A DNA stretch of 64,000 nucleotides from Devosia sp. (lineage in GTDB: Bacteria; Pseudomonadota; Alphaproteobacteria; Rhizobiales; Devosiaceae). The notes below the pieces were generated by a model. It saw only the letters and a program-made list of their open reading frames with translations. It searched no databases and was not told where the DNA came from. Below, in pieces: positions 52,991-61,644 of the stretch. The translations under genes and the position numbers were made by a program. The stretch's first letter is position 1, and every line of letters begins with the position of its first letter. Where the stretch lies: the NCBI RefSeq assembly GCF_017307495.1, contig NZ_JAFKHE010000030.1:1-64000 (forward strand). The letters run 5' to 3'.

Positions 52991-53338
52991 GGTGGGAACT
53001 CCGGGTATTCTTGCGGGTTGACGCTAACCAACTAAAACGCGCGCTGCGGCCGATGGTTGCGGTCGACGCCGGTGGCGAGGGCTTTTCTCTGTCGGCCGAG
53101 TCTGCGATAAGTCTCGGGTTCGCGCGACTGGCGAGAAGAGATGGGCCACCATCGGGGAACGCGAACGTGAGACCGCCGCTCGCCTGGGCACCCTCCGAAA
53201 CCGCACGGGAGCCCGCATGACCCCATCAAGCTTTGCCACCACCCCCGGGGCTGTCGCCAGCCTTGGATTCAACTCGGCCGCCGTGCTACAGGCGGGCAAG
53301 CCGAAACGCCCTCATTCTTGCTGCCCCGGGAGACGCTC
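52991..53338. other. Intergenic region upstream of glyA
   Basis: These 348 bp separate the BA14K gene from glyA. The first ~80 bp (GGGTTGACGCTAACC area) could hold the divergent promoters; no box is assigned with confidence. The right third contains the small ORF at 53217-53342. I see no riboswitch consensus. Confidence 0.5.
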
Positions 53339-53342
53339 ATGA
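53217..53342 (+). CDS. Possible 41-residue leader ORF coupled to glyA
   Basis: A 42-codon ORF with GGGAG five nt before its ATG and a stop that overlaps the glyA start (ATGA). The peptide begins MTPSSFATTPGAVASLGFNS and ends with a Cys-Cys-Pro-Gly-Arg-Arg-Ser tail. Codon choice is less biased than in neighbouring genes (CTA, TTT, GGA), so it may be translated for regulation rather than for its product. Chance occurrence is possible; only the ribosome site and coupling support it. Confidence 0.35.
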   Translation: MTPSSFATTPGAVASLGFNSAAVLQAGKPKRPHSCCPGRRS

Positions 53343-54643
53343 GCGCCGTCGCGAACCTTCCGCTCTTTCCCCGCTTCTTCTCCAACACCCTCGCCGAGAC
53401 CGATCCCGAGATCGCCGAGGCCATCAAGCTCGAACTCGGTCGCCAGCAGCATGAGATCGAGCTGATCGCGTCGGAGAACATCGTGTCGAAGGCCGTGCTC
53501 GAGGCGCAGGGCTCGATCATGACCAACAAGTATGCCGAGGGCTATCCGGGCAAGCGCTACTACGGCGGTTGCCAGTACGTGGATATCGCCGAGAACCTCG
53601 CCATCGAACGCGCCAAGGAACTGTTCGGGGCCGGCTTCGCCAACGTGCAGCCCAACTCCGGCTCGCAGATGAACCAGGCCGTGTTCCTCGCCCTGCTCGA
53701 GCCGGGCGACACTTTCATGGGGCTCGATCTCAACTCCGGCGGCCACCTGACCCACGGTTCGCCGGTCAACATGAGCGGCAAGTGGTTCAAGGTCGTGTCC
53801 TACGGCGTGCGCCAGGACGACCACCTGCTCGACATGGACGACGTTGCGGCCAAGGCGCGAGAGCACAAGCCCAAGCTTATCCTTGCCGGTGGAACCGCCT
53901 ATTCCCGCGTCTGGGACTGGAAGCGCTTCCGCGAGATTGCCGATGAAGTCGGCGCCTATCTGATGGTCGACATGGCCCATATCGCCGGCCTCGTCGCCGG
54001 TGGCGTGCACCCCTCGCCGGTTCCGCATGCCCACGTGGTGACCACCACTACGCACAAGAGCCTGCGCGGCCCGCGCGGCGGCATGATCCTCACCAATGAC
54101 GAGGCCATCGCCAAGAAGATCAACTCGGCCGTCTTCCCAGGCCTGCAGGGCGGACCGCTGATGCACGTCATCGCCGCCAAGGCGGTGGCACTGAAGGAAG
54201 CGTTGCAGCCCGAGTTCAAGGCCTACGCCCAGCAGGTGGTTGCCAATGCCCGCACGCTGGCCGCGACCCTGGTCGAGAACGGCCTCGACGTGGTGTCGGG
54301 CGGCACTGACAACCACCTGATGCTGGTCGACCTGCGCAAGAAGAACGCCACCGGCAAGCGTGCCGAAGCGGGGCTCGGGCGCGCCTACATCACCTGCAAC
54401 AAGAACGGCATCCCGTTCGATCCGGAAAAGCCGTTCGTCACCTCGGGCATCCGCCTCGGCACGCCCGCCGGCACCACGCGCGGCTTCGGCGAAGCCGAGT
54501 TTCGTGAGATCGGCCAGTTGATCGTCGAGGTGCTGGACGGGCTGCGCGAAGCCAACTCCGACGATGGTAACGCCGCCGTCGAGGCCGCAGTGCGCGACAA
54601 GGTCAAGGCACTCACCACGCGCTTCCCGATCTACGCCGACTGA
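53339..54643 (+). CDS. glyA: Serine hydroxymethyltransferase
   Basis: A 434-residue PLP enzyme interconverting serine and glycine with transfer of a one-carbon unit to tetrahydrofolate. The PLP lysine is in TTTTHKSLRGPRGG. IELIASENIVSKAVLEAQGS and YGGCQYVDIAENLAIERAK are family signatures. The ATG at 53339 gives MSAVANLPLF, 5 nt after GGGAGA; a start seven codons earlier is weaker. It is followed, after a repeat element, by nrdR and nusB. Confidence 0.95.
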   Translation: MSAVANLPLFPRFFSNTLAETDPEIAEAIKLELGRQQHEIELIASENIVSKAVLEAQGSIMTNKYAEGYPGKRYYGGCQYVDIAENLAIERAKELFGAGFANVQPNSGSQMNQAVFLALLEPGDTFMGLDLNSGGHLTHGSPVNMSGKWFKVVSYGVRQDDHLLDMDDVAAKAREHKPKLILAGGTAYSRVWDWKRFREIADEVGAYLMVDMAHIAGLVAGGVHPSPVPHAHVVTTTTHKSLRGPRGGMILTNDEAIAKKINSAVFPGLQGGPLMHVIAAKAVALKEALQPEFKAYAQQVVANARTLAATLVENGLDVVSGGTDNHLMLVDLRKKNATGKRAEAGLGRAYITCNKNGIPFDPEKPFVTSGIRLGTPAGTTRGFGEAEFREIGQLIVEVLDGLREANSDDGNAAVEAAVRDKVKALTTRFPIYAD

Positions 54644-54671
54644 ATGCCGTGCGTGCCCTCGATGCGGCGGC

Positions 54672-54775
54672 CCCTCGCCTCCCTCCCCCTTGAGGGGAGG
54701 GATCGAGGGAGGGGGTGGGCCGACGATCACCAATGGCCCCCGACCTCCAGCCCTTCTCCCTACGGGGGAGGGGAG
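54672..54775. repeat. Intergenic palindromic repeat, family 1 (copy E)
   Basis: Two CCCTCCCC/GGGGAGGG-type hairpins (CTCCCCCTTGAGGGGAGG near 54680 and TTCTCCCTACGGGGGAGG near 54755) flank a GC-rich centre. It resembles copy A and fills the gap between glyA and nrdR. Confidence 0.7.
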
Positions 54776-54801
54776 CTCAACCCACGGACAAGGATACGCT
54801 G

Positions 54802-55281
54802 ATGCGCTGTCCCTATTGCGGAAACGACGACACGCAGGTCAAGGACAGCCGGCCGACCGAGGACTCCAACTCGATCCGCCGCCGCCGCATCTGTCCCAGT
54901 TGCGGCGGCCGCTTCACGACCTTCGAGCGCGTGCAGTTGCGCGAGCTGATGGTGGTCAAGAAATCCGGGCGGCGCGTGCCGTTCGACCGCGACAAGCTGG
55001 CCCGTTCCGTCAACACTGCGCTGCGTAAGCGCGATGTCGAGCCCGAGCGGGTCGAGCGGATGATCTCGGGCGTGGTGCGCCAGCTCGAGAGCCTTGGCGA
55101 CGGGGAAATCACATCCGACCAGATCGGCGAGATCGTGATGGAGGGCCTTAAGGGTCTCGACGACGTCGCCTTCGTCCGCTTCGCATCGGTCTACAAGAAC
55201 TTCTCGGCGGCCGACGACTTCCGCTCCTTCCTCACCGAACTTGACGACGACGATCGCCGCAAACCCAACCGCGACGATTGA
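54802..55281 (+). CDS. nrdR: Transcriptional repressor NrdR
   Basis: A 159-residue repressor of ribonucleotide reductase genes. The N-terminal zinc ribbon begins MRCPYCGNDDTQVKDSRPTE with a second pair in CPSCGGRF. The ATP-cone (VKKSGRRVPFDRDKLARSV) follows. The ATG at 54802 is at the zinc ribbon; longer readings run through the repeat. In many relatives ribD, ribE and ribH lie between nrdR and nusB; here nusB follows after 73 bp. Confidence 0.95.
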   Translation: MRCPYCGNDDTQVKDSRPTEDSNSIRRRRICPSCGGRFTTFERVQLRELMVVKKSGRRVPFDRDKLARSVNTALRKRDVEPERVERMISGVVRQLESLGDGEITSDQIGEIVMEGLKGLDDVAFVRFASVYKNFSAADDFRSFLTELDDDDRRKPNRDD

Positions 55282-55354
55282 GTTTGCCGCCCGCCCGAGT
55301 AGGGCGTATTGCGTGGCAGAAGTTCATAGCCTTACCCCAGACTTTCCAGCGAAC

Positions 55355-55855
55355 ATGGCCGAGCCAAAACCAAGAGATCCAGCGCAGCCTCGTGCCGCCA
55401 ACCAGCGTGGCGCCGCCCGCCTAGCCGCCGTGCAGGCCCTCTACCAGATGGACGTCGGCCGCCAGACGCTGGAGGACACGCTGTCCCAGTTCAGCGCCAT
55501 CCATGTCGGGCGCGAGATCGAGGGCGAGGAATACCTGCCGGCCGATGCCGACTTCTTCCGCCAGATCGTCACCGGCGTGATCAAGGGTCAGTTGCAGATC
55601 GATCCTGCTGTCGACAGTGCCCTGGTTGATAGTTGGCCCATGGGGCGTATTGACGCGACGCTCCGCGCAATATTGCGTGCCGCTACATTTGAACTTCTGA
55701 AGCGCAGGGACATTCCGTCGCGAGTCGTTATTACGGAGTACGTCGACGTTGCCAAGGCGTTCTACGAGGATGAGGCGCCCAGGATGGTCAACGCAGTATT
55801 GGACCAGGTGGCCAAGACCGCCGGCCGCGACAACGATCCGGTGAAGACGAGGTAA
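55355..55855 (+). CDS. nusB: Transcription antitermination factor NusB
   Basis: A 166-residue all-helical RNA-binding protein that, with NusE, binds boxA in rRNA leader antitermination. AARLAAVQALYQMDVG is the typical N-terminal helix; the C-terminal part (LRAILRAATFELLKRRDIP, VVITEYVDVAKAF) is complete. From about 55600 onward, codons shift toward A/T-ending forms (ATA, GTT, ATT), unlike the first half and the neighbours. The ATG at 55355 is in the conserved position. Confidence 0.93.
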   Translation: MAEPKPRDPAQPRAANQRGAARLAAVQALYQMDVGRQTLEDTLSQFSAIHVGREIEGEEYLPADADFFRQIVTGVIKGQLQIDPAVDSALVDSWPMGRIDATLRAILRAATFELLKRRDIPSRVVITEYVDVAKAFYEDEAPRMVNAVLDQVAKTAGRDNDPVKTR

Positions 55856-55860
55856 GGGCG

Positions 55861-57075
55861 ATGGACGGACGGCCGGACGCAATAGGTTCTCCCGTCCGCA
55901 ATATCGGCCTGCTCGCGCTGGCCCAGGCCACGATGGGCTCGAACCAGGCGATCCTGACGTCGGTCGCCTCGCTGACTGCCGCCGGCATGGTGGCCGACAA
56001 GGCCTTTGCCACCGTCCCCGTCACCCTGATGATCATCGGCACCGCGCTCGCGACCGGCCCTGCCGCCTGGCTGATCCACTCCTGGGGGCGGCGCAACGGC
56101 CTGGTCTTTGGCGCGGCAGTTGCGATTCCGGCCGCGCTGGTTGCGGCTTTCGCGGCCTGGCTGGGCTGGTTCCCGCTGTTCTGCGTGGCGTTGGCCGCGC
56201 TCGGGGCGCCCGCCGCCTTCGCTAACCAGTACCGTTTTGCCGCCGCCGACAGCGTCCCACCGGCGCTGAAATCGCGGGCGATTTCATGGGTTTTGTTCGG
56301 CGGTGTGGTCGCTGGCTTCCTGGGCCCGCAGATCAGCGCGCACACCAAGGACTGGATCGCCGGGCACGACTTCACCGCGACCTATGTCGTCATGGCGGTG
56401 CTGGCGGTCATCTCGATCTTTGTGCTCATGCAGACGCGCCTTGCCCCCACCGTCCGGAGCGCCGAGGACCGGAAGGCTGGGCGGTCGCTCGGTGTTCTGT
56501 TGCGCGATCGGGCCGTGTGGGTGCCGATGGTGGTGGCTGCTGCGGCGTATTCGCTGATGGTCCTGGTGATGGTCGCGGCGCCACTCGCGATGGTCTACGT
56601 GTGCGGACACACCACCGAGGAGGCGGCCTTCGCGATCCAGTGGCATATCGTGGCGATGTTTGCCCCCAGCTTCATCACCGGAGCGGTGATTGCGCGGCTG
56701 GGCGCGCCGATTACGGCGGCGCTCGGCCTGCTGGCGATTCTCGCCGCGGCGGGGGTGAACCTGAACGGCATCAGCACGCTGCACTTCGATATTGCGCTGA
56801 TTCTTCTGGGGGTTGGCTGGAACTTCGGATTCATCGCTGCAACCGCCATGCTGGCCAGCGCCTACCGCCCGGAAGAGGCGGCGCGGGTGCAGGGGTTGAA
56901 CGAGCAGGTGGTGTTCGGGGTGATGGCGATTGCCTCCATCGCCTCGGGCGTGCTGCTGCAGGTGGTAGGCTGGCAGACGCTCAACCTGCTGGCGATCGTG
57001 GTCGCCACGGCGGCTATCCTTGCCCTCGCCTGGGGTGCGCTTACGCCGAACAGGGCAGCAGGGCTGACCGGCTGA
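55861..57075 (+). CDS. Major facilitator superfamily transporter
   Basis: A 404-residue inner-membrane transporter with about twelve helices. The cytoplasmic loop 2-3 reads LIHSWGRRNGLVFG, a degenerate form of the MFS GxxxDRxGRR motif. The N-terminal LALAQATMGSNQAILTSVASL resembles a group of proteobacterial MFS proteins of unknown substrate. It begins 5 bp after nusB, so the two are probably co-transcribed, and ends convergent with bamE. Confidence 0.88.
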   Translation: MDGRPDAIGSPVRNIGLLALAQATMGSNQAILTSVASLTAAGMVADKAFATVPVTLMIIGTALATGPAAWLIHSWGRRNGLVFGAAVAIPAALVAAFAAWLGWFPLFCVALAALGAPAAFANQYRFAAADSVPPALKSRAISWVLFGGVVAGFLGPQISAHTKDWIAGHDFTATYVVMAVLAVISIFVLMQTRLAPTVRSAEDRKAGRSLGVLLRDRAVWVPMVVAAAAYSLMVLVMVAAPLAMVYVCGHTTEEAAFAIQWHIVAMFAPSFITGAVIARLGAPITAALGLLAILAAAGVNLNGISTLHFDIALILLGVGWNFGFIAATAMLASAYRPEEAARVQGLNEQVVFGVMAIASIASGVLLQVVGWQTLNLLAIVVATAAILALAWGALTPNRAAGLTG

Positions 57076-57124
57076 ACCGGACTTACTGAACGGTCGATCA
57101 ACCGAAGTCTGAACGCCTTCGGCG

Positions 57125-57574
57125 TCAGATCGAGCTGATGATCGACTCGAGGAAGGTGCGGTCCTGGCCGTAGGACGGGGTGCGGCGGCTGTCGATAGTG
57201 AAGGACTTGCCGTCCTTGACGCCAAGGCGCTCGGTATCGACGACCTTCCCCTTCTTGTCGAAGTAGATGACCAGAAGGGTGCGCTCCTTGCTCAGCTGCA
57301 TGCCGAACGCCGTCTGCTGCACCTTCTCGCCGATGTAATACCAGGCGTTCTCGGTCGTGAAGCTGTTGGTGACCTGCGGCGAGCCGAGCACCGCGGTGAC
57401 GAGCTGGGCGCTCTGGCCGACGCGAATCTGCGCCACCGCGTCTTCCGAGATCTCGTAGCCGCGCTGGCGATTCTGCGTGAGGCTCATGCCGCTCGAGCAG
57501 GCCGACAGCGTCAGGCCGACGAGGACGGCGGCGGTGATCGGGAACAGGCGGCGAGTGGCGGTGCGCAGAGGCAT
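57125..57574 (-). CDS. bamE: Outer-membrane protein assembly factor BamE (lipoprotein)
   Basis: A 149-residue lipoprotein of the SmpA/OmlA family, part of the BAM complex. The lipobox is LSAC with Cys26 as the lipidated residue. The domain shows VAQIRVGQSAQLVTAVLGSP, WYYIGEKVQQTAFG and LVIYFDKKGKV, typical of BamE. It is divergent from the UbiqCytC chaperone gene across 160 bp that must contain both promoters. Confidence 0.93.
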   Translation of the reverse strand: MPLRTATRRLFPITAAVLVGLTLSACSSGMSLTQNRQRGYEISEDAVAQIRVGQSAQLVTAVLGSPQVTNSFTTENAWYYIGEKVQQTAFGMQLSKERTLLVIYFDKKGKVVDTERLGVKDGKSFTIDSRRTPSYGQDRTFLESIISSI

Positions 57575-57734
57575 CAGTTTGACTTTCCCGATCGCTGTCT
57601 ACTATTAGCTCGGCTTCGGCCGGGCGGGCACTGTTTAGCTGTCAATGGCGCCCGATGGCAAGCTGGCAAGGTCACCGACCAGAACCCGTTCCCACCGGCA
57701 GAAGTTTCTACCGCGCCTTGGCGGAGTACCACTG

Positions 57735-58262
57735 ATGATATTAAACTTGTTCAGGAAAAACACTGCCTCGGACGCCGTGTACGCGGTCTATCGAGCCATT
57801 GTGGCGCAATCCCGGCAGCCTGTGTTCTATGCCGACTGGGGCGTTCCGGACACGGTGACGGGCCGCTTCGACATGATCTCGTTGCACATGTCGCTCGTCT
57901 TCCGCCGCCTGCGCGCCGAGAAACAGGCGGGAGCGGAATTCAGCCAGGCGCTTTTTGACCTGTTCTTCAAGGACATGGACCGCTCCCTTCGCGAGATGGG
58001 GGCAGGGGATCTCAGCGTGCCCAAGAAGGTCCGCAAGATGACAGAGCTGTTCTATGCGCTGATGACCGGCATCAACGAGGCCATCGATCGCGGCGACCAT
58101 GCGGGCGTTGCAGCGGTGTTGCGCCGCAACGTGCTGGCCGATGCGGATGCGAGCCATGCCGACAGGATCGCGGCCTACCTGTTCGCCCAGGCCGACTCGC
58201 TGGCCCCGCAGTCGCTCGAGTCGATCGCCAGCGGCCGCATCGAGATGGCGGTCGCCGCATGA
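57735..58262 (+). CDS. Ubiquinol-cytochrome c chaperone family protein
   Basis: A 175-residue helical protein of the family containing the mitochondrial bc1 assembly factor CBP3 (SLHMSLVFRRLRAEKQAGAEF, LFDLFFKDMDRSLREMGAGDL, VPKKVRKMTELFYALM). In alphaproteobacteria its function is unproven; assembly of the cytochrome bc1 complex is the usual suggestion. The ATG at 57735 starts at MILNLFRK; 30 upstream codons are rejected. It overlaps the DUF177 gene (ATGA). Confidence 0.88.
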   Translation: MILNLFRKNTASDAVYAVYRAIVAQSRQPVFYADWGVPDTVTGRFDMISLHMSLVFRRLRAEKQAGAEFSQALFDLFFKDMDRSLREMGAGDLSVPKKVRKMTELFYALMTGINEAIDRGDHAGVAAVLRRNVLADADASHADRIAAYLFAQADSLAPQSLESIASGRIEMAVAA

Positions 58263-58804
58263 CCAGCGCGCCGAAAATCGCCGATGCCGGTATCCGGCTC
58301 GATTCGATGCCGACCAACGGCCGTGACCTGACGCTCGACGTGAATGCGGAGGACCGGCTGGCGATCGCCGACCAGCTCGGCGTCACGGCGGTGGAGAAGC
58401 TGCAGGTGCGCCTGCACGCAGTGCGCTTCCGCGGCGGAATCCGGGTGACGGGCCAGTTGCTCGCAACCACTGTCCAGCCCAGCGTGGTGTCGCTCGAGCC
58501 GGTGACGCAGGAGATCTCCGAGCCGATCGATCGCATTTTCCTGCCCGGCGGCGAGAAGGAATATGCCGGCCCGGCGGATGCCGAAATCTTCGTCGACCTT
58601 GAAGGCGATGACGTCCCCGACCATTTCGAGGGCAACGAAGCCGATATGTCGGCCCTGATCGTGGAAACGTTGTCGCTGGCGCTCGATCCCTATCCAAGGC
58701 GATCTGGTGAGAGCGTCGGCCAGTTCGGCGATGATGGCGATACCGAAAGCGACTTGCCTTTCGCCGGCCTCAAAGTGCTGAAGGATGCCGAGGACAAGGG
58801 GTAG
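58259..58804 (+). CDS. DUF177 (YceD) family protein
   Basis: A 181-residue protein of the YceD/DUF177 family, linked in bacteria and plastids to 23S rRNA accumulation. The core shows LHAVRFRGGIRVTGQLLATT, a region that carries zinc-like cysteines in other members but not here, followed by the acidic YAGPADAEIFVDLEGDDVPDH region. It overlaps the chaperone gene by 4 nt. A family 2 repeat and 218 bp separate it from plsX. rpmF, its neighbour in many bacteria, is not present. Confidence 0.87.
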   Translation: MTSAPKIADAGIRLDSMPTNGRDLTLDVNAEDRLAIADQLGVTAVEKLQVRLHAVRFRGGIRVTGQLLATTVQPSVVSLEPVTQEISEPIDRIFLPGGEKEYAGPADAEIFVDLEGDDVPDHFEGNEADMSALIVETLSLALDPYPRRSGESVGQFGDDGDTESDLPFAGLKVLKDAEDKG

Positions 58805-58830
58805 TGGCCCGCGACCGCCTGAGACTTCCT

Positions 58831-58908
58831 GTCATTCCGGCGAAGGCCGGAATCCATCTGGCAGTTGGCGCAGGTGGTGAGACGGATCCCGGCTTTCACT
58901 AGGATGAC
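58831..58908. repeat. Palindromic repeat, family 2 (copy 3)
   Basis: GTCATTCCGGC-GAAG-GCCGGAAT at 58831-58853 forms a perfect 8-bp stem. An imperfect mate (GATCCCGGCTTTCACTAGG then ATGAC) closes the element near 58908. It has the same design as 12947-13024 and lies between the DUF177 gene and plsX. Confidence 0.65.
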
Positions 58909-59022
58909 ATCGTGGGTGGAGGGCCATGATGCCCAAGCTTCTGACTAGTGGTGCCGCGTTGTCTGAGGTAAGCGTTTGATGACGAATTCATTCGTCCCCG
59001 TGAGGGGACGCCGGACCGGGCG

Positions 59023-60099
59023 ATGAGCGAATCCATCCGTATTTCCGTGGACGCCATGGGCGGCGACAAGGGACCGCGCGTCGCGGTCGAGGGCGCCTAC
59101 CTGTTCTGGCGGGAGCGCAAGAACACGACCTACATCTTCCATGGGCGCGAGTCCGAACTGGCCCCGCTGGTGGCCGAGTTCCCCGAGCTCGGCAAGGTCT
59201 CGCGCATCGTCCACTGCGACAACGTCATCTCGATGGAGGAAAAGCCCAGCCAGGCCCTGCGCAAGGGCCGCGGCAATTCATCGATGTGGGCGGCCGTGCA
59301 GTCGGTGAGGGACGGCGAGGCCGACGTGGCCATCTCGGGTGGCAATACCGGGGCCCTGATGGCCATGTCGACCATGTGCCTGCGACCCATCGAAGGCATC
59401 TCCCGTCCGGCGATCGCGGCGATCTGGCCCACGCTGCGGACCGATATCATCGTGCTCGACGTCGGCGCGACAGTGGGCGGCGACGCCAAGCAACTGACCG
59501 ATTTCTCGATCCTGGGCGCGGCGCTGGCGCGGGCCCTGTTCGACCAGGATCTGCCCACCGTGGGCCTGCTCAATGTCGGCACCGAGGAAATGAAGGGCCA
59601 CGACGAGGTCAAGGAAGCCGCGCGCATCCTTTCGGCGGCGAGCGGCGAGGGCTTCGTCTATCATGGCTTCGTCGAGGGCGACGACATCGGGAAGGGCACG
59701 GTGGATGTCGTCGTGACCGAAGGTTTTGCCGGCAACATCGCGCTCAAGACCGCCGAGGGCACGGCCCGGCAGGTCGGCACCTACATCCGCAATGCGCTGA
59801 AGGCGGACATCATTTCGATGATCGGCGCGGCGATCGCTGGCCAGGCCCTTGAGGCGCTGAAGCGCAAGCTCGACCCGCGCAACATCAACGGCGGCGTCTT
59901 CCTGGGCCTCAACGGCGTCGTCATCAAGTCGCACGGCGGCACCGACGAGATCGGCTTCAAGGGCGCGCTGGGCCTTGCCTACGAGATGGCGCGCAACCGG
60001 GTGATGGACAAGATCGCCGAGGGCCTGCGCCGTTTCCCCACACTCAACGCGGCGCCGGCACCGGCGGCTGCTCCCGAACCCGAGGCCAAACCCGCGTGA
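59023..60099 (+). CDS. plsX: Phosphate acyltransferase PlsX
   Basis: A 358-residue enzyme that forms acyl-phosphate from acyl-ACP for phospholipid synthesis. RISVDAMGGDKGPRVAVEGA at the N-terminus and GFAGNIALKTAEGTARQ are family signatures. The C-terminal ~20 residues are an Ala/Pro-rich tail. It overlaps fabH (GTGA), coupling phospholipid and fatty-acid initiation genes as in many proteobacteria. Confidence 0.96.
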   Translation: MSESIRISVDAMGGDKGPRVAVEGAYLFWRERKNTTYIFHGRESELAPLVAEFPELGKVSRIVHCDNVISMEEKPSQALRKGRGNSSMWAAVQSVRDGEADVAISGGNTGALMAMSTMCLRPIEGISRPAIAAIWPTLRTDIIVLDVGATVGGDAKQLTDFSILGAALARALFDQDLPTVGLLNVGTEEMKGHDEVKEAARILSAASGEGFVYHGFVEGDDIGKGTVDVVVTEGFAGNIALKTAEGTARQVGTYIRNALKADIISMIGAAIAGQALEALKRKLDPRNINGGVFLGLNGVVIKSHGGTDEIGFKGALGLAYEMARNRVMDKIAEGLRRFPTLNAAPAPAAAPEPEAKPA

Positions 60100-61064
60100 C
60101 TGACCAGAAAAACATCATCCGCAGCGTCGGTGCCTACCTGCCGGCGCGCGTCATGACCAATGACGACCTTGCCAAGCTCGTTGACACATCCGACGAGTGG
60201 ATCCAGCAGCGCACTGGCATCAAGCAGCGCCATATCGCCGCCGAGGGCGAGAACACATCCGACCTCGCCGCCGCTGCCGGCCACAAGGCCCTGGAGAACG
60301 CCGGGCTGGAGATCGCCGACGTCGACCTGATCGTCGTGGCGACGACGACCCCCGACATGACCTTCCCCGCCACTGCCGCCGTCGTGCAGCAGAAGCTGGG
60401 CATGCACCATGGCGCGGCATTCGACATCCAGGCGGTCTGCTCAGGCTTCGTCTATGCCGTCGCCACGGCCGACTCCTACCTCAAGAACGGGCTCGCCAAG
60501 CGTGCCCTGGTGATCGGCGCCGAGACGGCGTCGCGCATCCTCGACTGGAACGACCGCACGACCTGCGTGCTGTTCGGTGATGGGGCGGGGGCGGTGATCA
60601 TGGAGCCAGCCAAGCCCGGCGAAGACCGCGGCGTGCTCGCAACGGCGCTCCGCTCCGACGGACAGCACTGGAACAAGCTCTATACCGATGGCGGTCCCAG
60701 TTCGACCCAATCGATGGGGCACATCCGCATGGAGGGGAAGGAAGTCTTCAAGCACGCTGTCGGCATGATCACCGACGTGGTCTACAAGGTGCTCGAGGAT
60801 ACCGGCCACACCATCGATGACCTCGACTGGTTCGTGCCGCACCAGGCCAACAAGCGCATTATCGACGGCGCCGGCCAGAAGCTCGGCCTGCCACCCGAGA
60901 AGGTGGTCGTGACCGTCGACCGACACGCCAACACCTCGGCAGCCTCGGTGCCGCTGGCCCTGAATACGGCCGTGGCGGACGGTCGCATCAAGCGCGGCGA
61001 CCTGGTGATGATCGAGGCCATGGGCGGCGGGTTCACGTGGGGCGCGTCGCTGATCCGGTGGTAG
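60096..61064 (+). CDS. fabH: 3-oxoacyl-[ACP] synthase III
   Basis: A 322-residue condensing enzyme that starts fatty-acid synthesis from acetyl-CoA and malonyl-ACP. The catalytic cysteine is in AVCSGFVYAV, the histidine in PHQANKRI, and the asparagine in RHANTSAASVP. WIQQRTGIKQRHIA is the usual N-terminal block. It starts with GTG overlapping the plsX stop. Confidence 0.96.
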   Translation: MTDQKNIIRSVGAYLPARVMTNDDLAKLVDTSDEWIQQRTGIKQRHIAAEGENTSDLAAAAGHKALENAGLEIADVDLIVVATTTPDMTFPATAAVVQQKLGMHHGAAFDIQAVCSGFVYAVATADSYLKNGLAKRALVIGAETASRILDWNDRTTCVLFGDGAGAVIMEPAKPGEDRGVLATALRSDGQHWNKLYTDGGPSSTQSMGHIRMEGKEVFKHAVGMITDVVYKVLEDTGHTIDDLDWFVPHQANKRIIDGAGQKLGLPPEKVVVTVDRHANTSAASVPLALNTAVADGRIKRGDLVMIEAMGGGFTWGASLIRW

Positions 61065-61306
61065 GGGGCTAGATCCTCGCCCTTTCGAGCAGCTGGCCAT
61101 GCGCGAGGGCCGATCCGGCCGCGTCGGTCAATGCGCTGCCCGACGCCCGGCGCGGATGGCGCGAACACGACGACTTTGCAACCCCACTCCATTGATCTGC
61201 AAGCCAGATTGCCAGTCGCCCTCGCCCGCGTTAATCTTTCTTCACAAACCGTGGGTGGGGGCGCCCGGCGGGCTCGACACGACTGGCGAATAGCGGAGGG
61301 GCGGCA

Positions 61307-61618
61307 ATGACGCAGAAGACGGTCACGCGGGCGGATCTGGCGGAGGCGGTGTACGAGGCGGTGGGCCTGTCGCGAACCGAGTCGGCCGAACTGGTGGAGC
61401 GCGTTCTCGACCTTATCGGCGACGCCCTAGTGGCGGGCCAGAACGTCAAACTCAGCTCTTTCGGCTCGTTTCAGGTGCGCTCGAAGAACCAGCGCGTCGG
61501 CCGCAACCCCAAGACCGGCGAAGAGGTGCCGATCCTGCCGCGCCAGGTTCTGGTGTTCAAACCGTCCAACGTGTTGAAATCCAAGATCAACAAATCTATG
61601 GTCCGGTCTGGAAAATAA
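61307..61618 (+). CDS. ihfA: Integration host factor subunit alpha
   Basis: A 103-residue DNA-bending protein of the HU/IHF family (VTRADLAEAVYEAVGLSRTES, VKLSSFGSFQVRSKNQRVGR, NPKTGEEVPILPR). Its place after fabH and before a MerR gene is the standard alphaproteobacterial position of the alpha subunit. AGCGGAGGGGC precedes the ATG. The 242-bp gap to fabH shows no other gene. Confidence 0.95.
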   Translation: MTQKTVTRADLAEAVYEAVGLSRTESAELVERVLDLIGDALVAGQNVKLSSFGSFQVRSKNQRVGRNPKTGEEVPILPRQVLVFKPSNVLKSKINKSMVRSGK

Positions 61619-61644
61619 GACTCTTTCCGGACGGGTGAGTCCAT

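Noticed and set aside
61220..61240. TTAA-based CtrA box upstream of ihfA
   Set aside because: Only the first half matches; the second half (TCAC) is too far from consensus.
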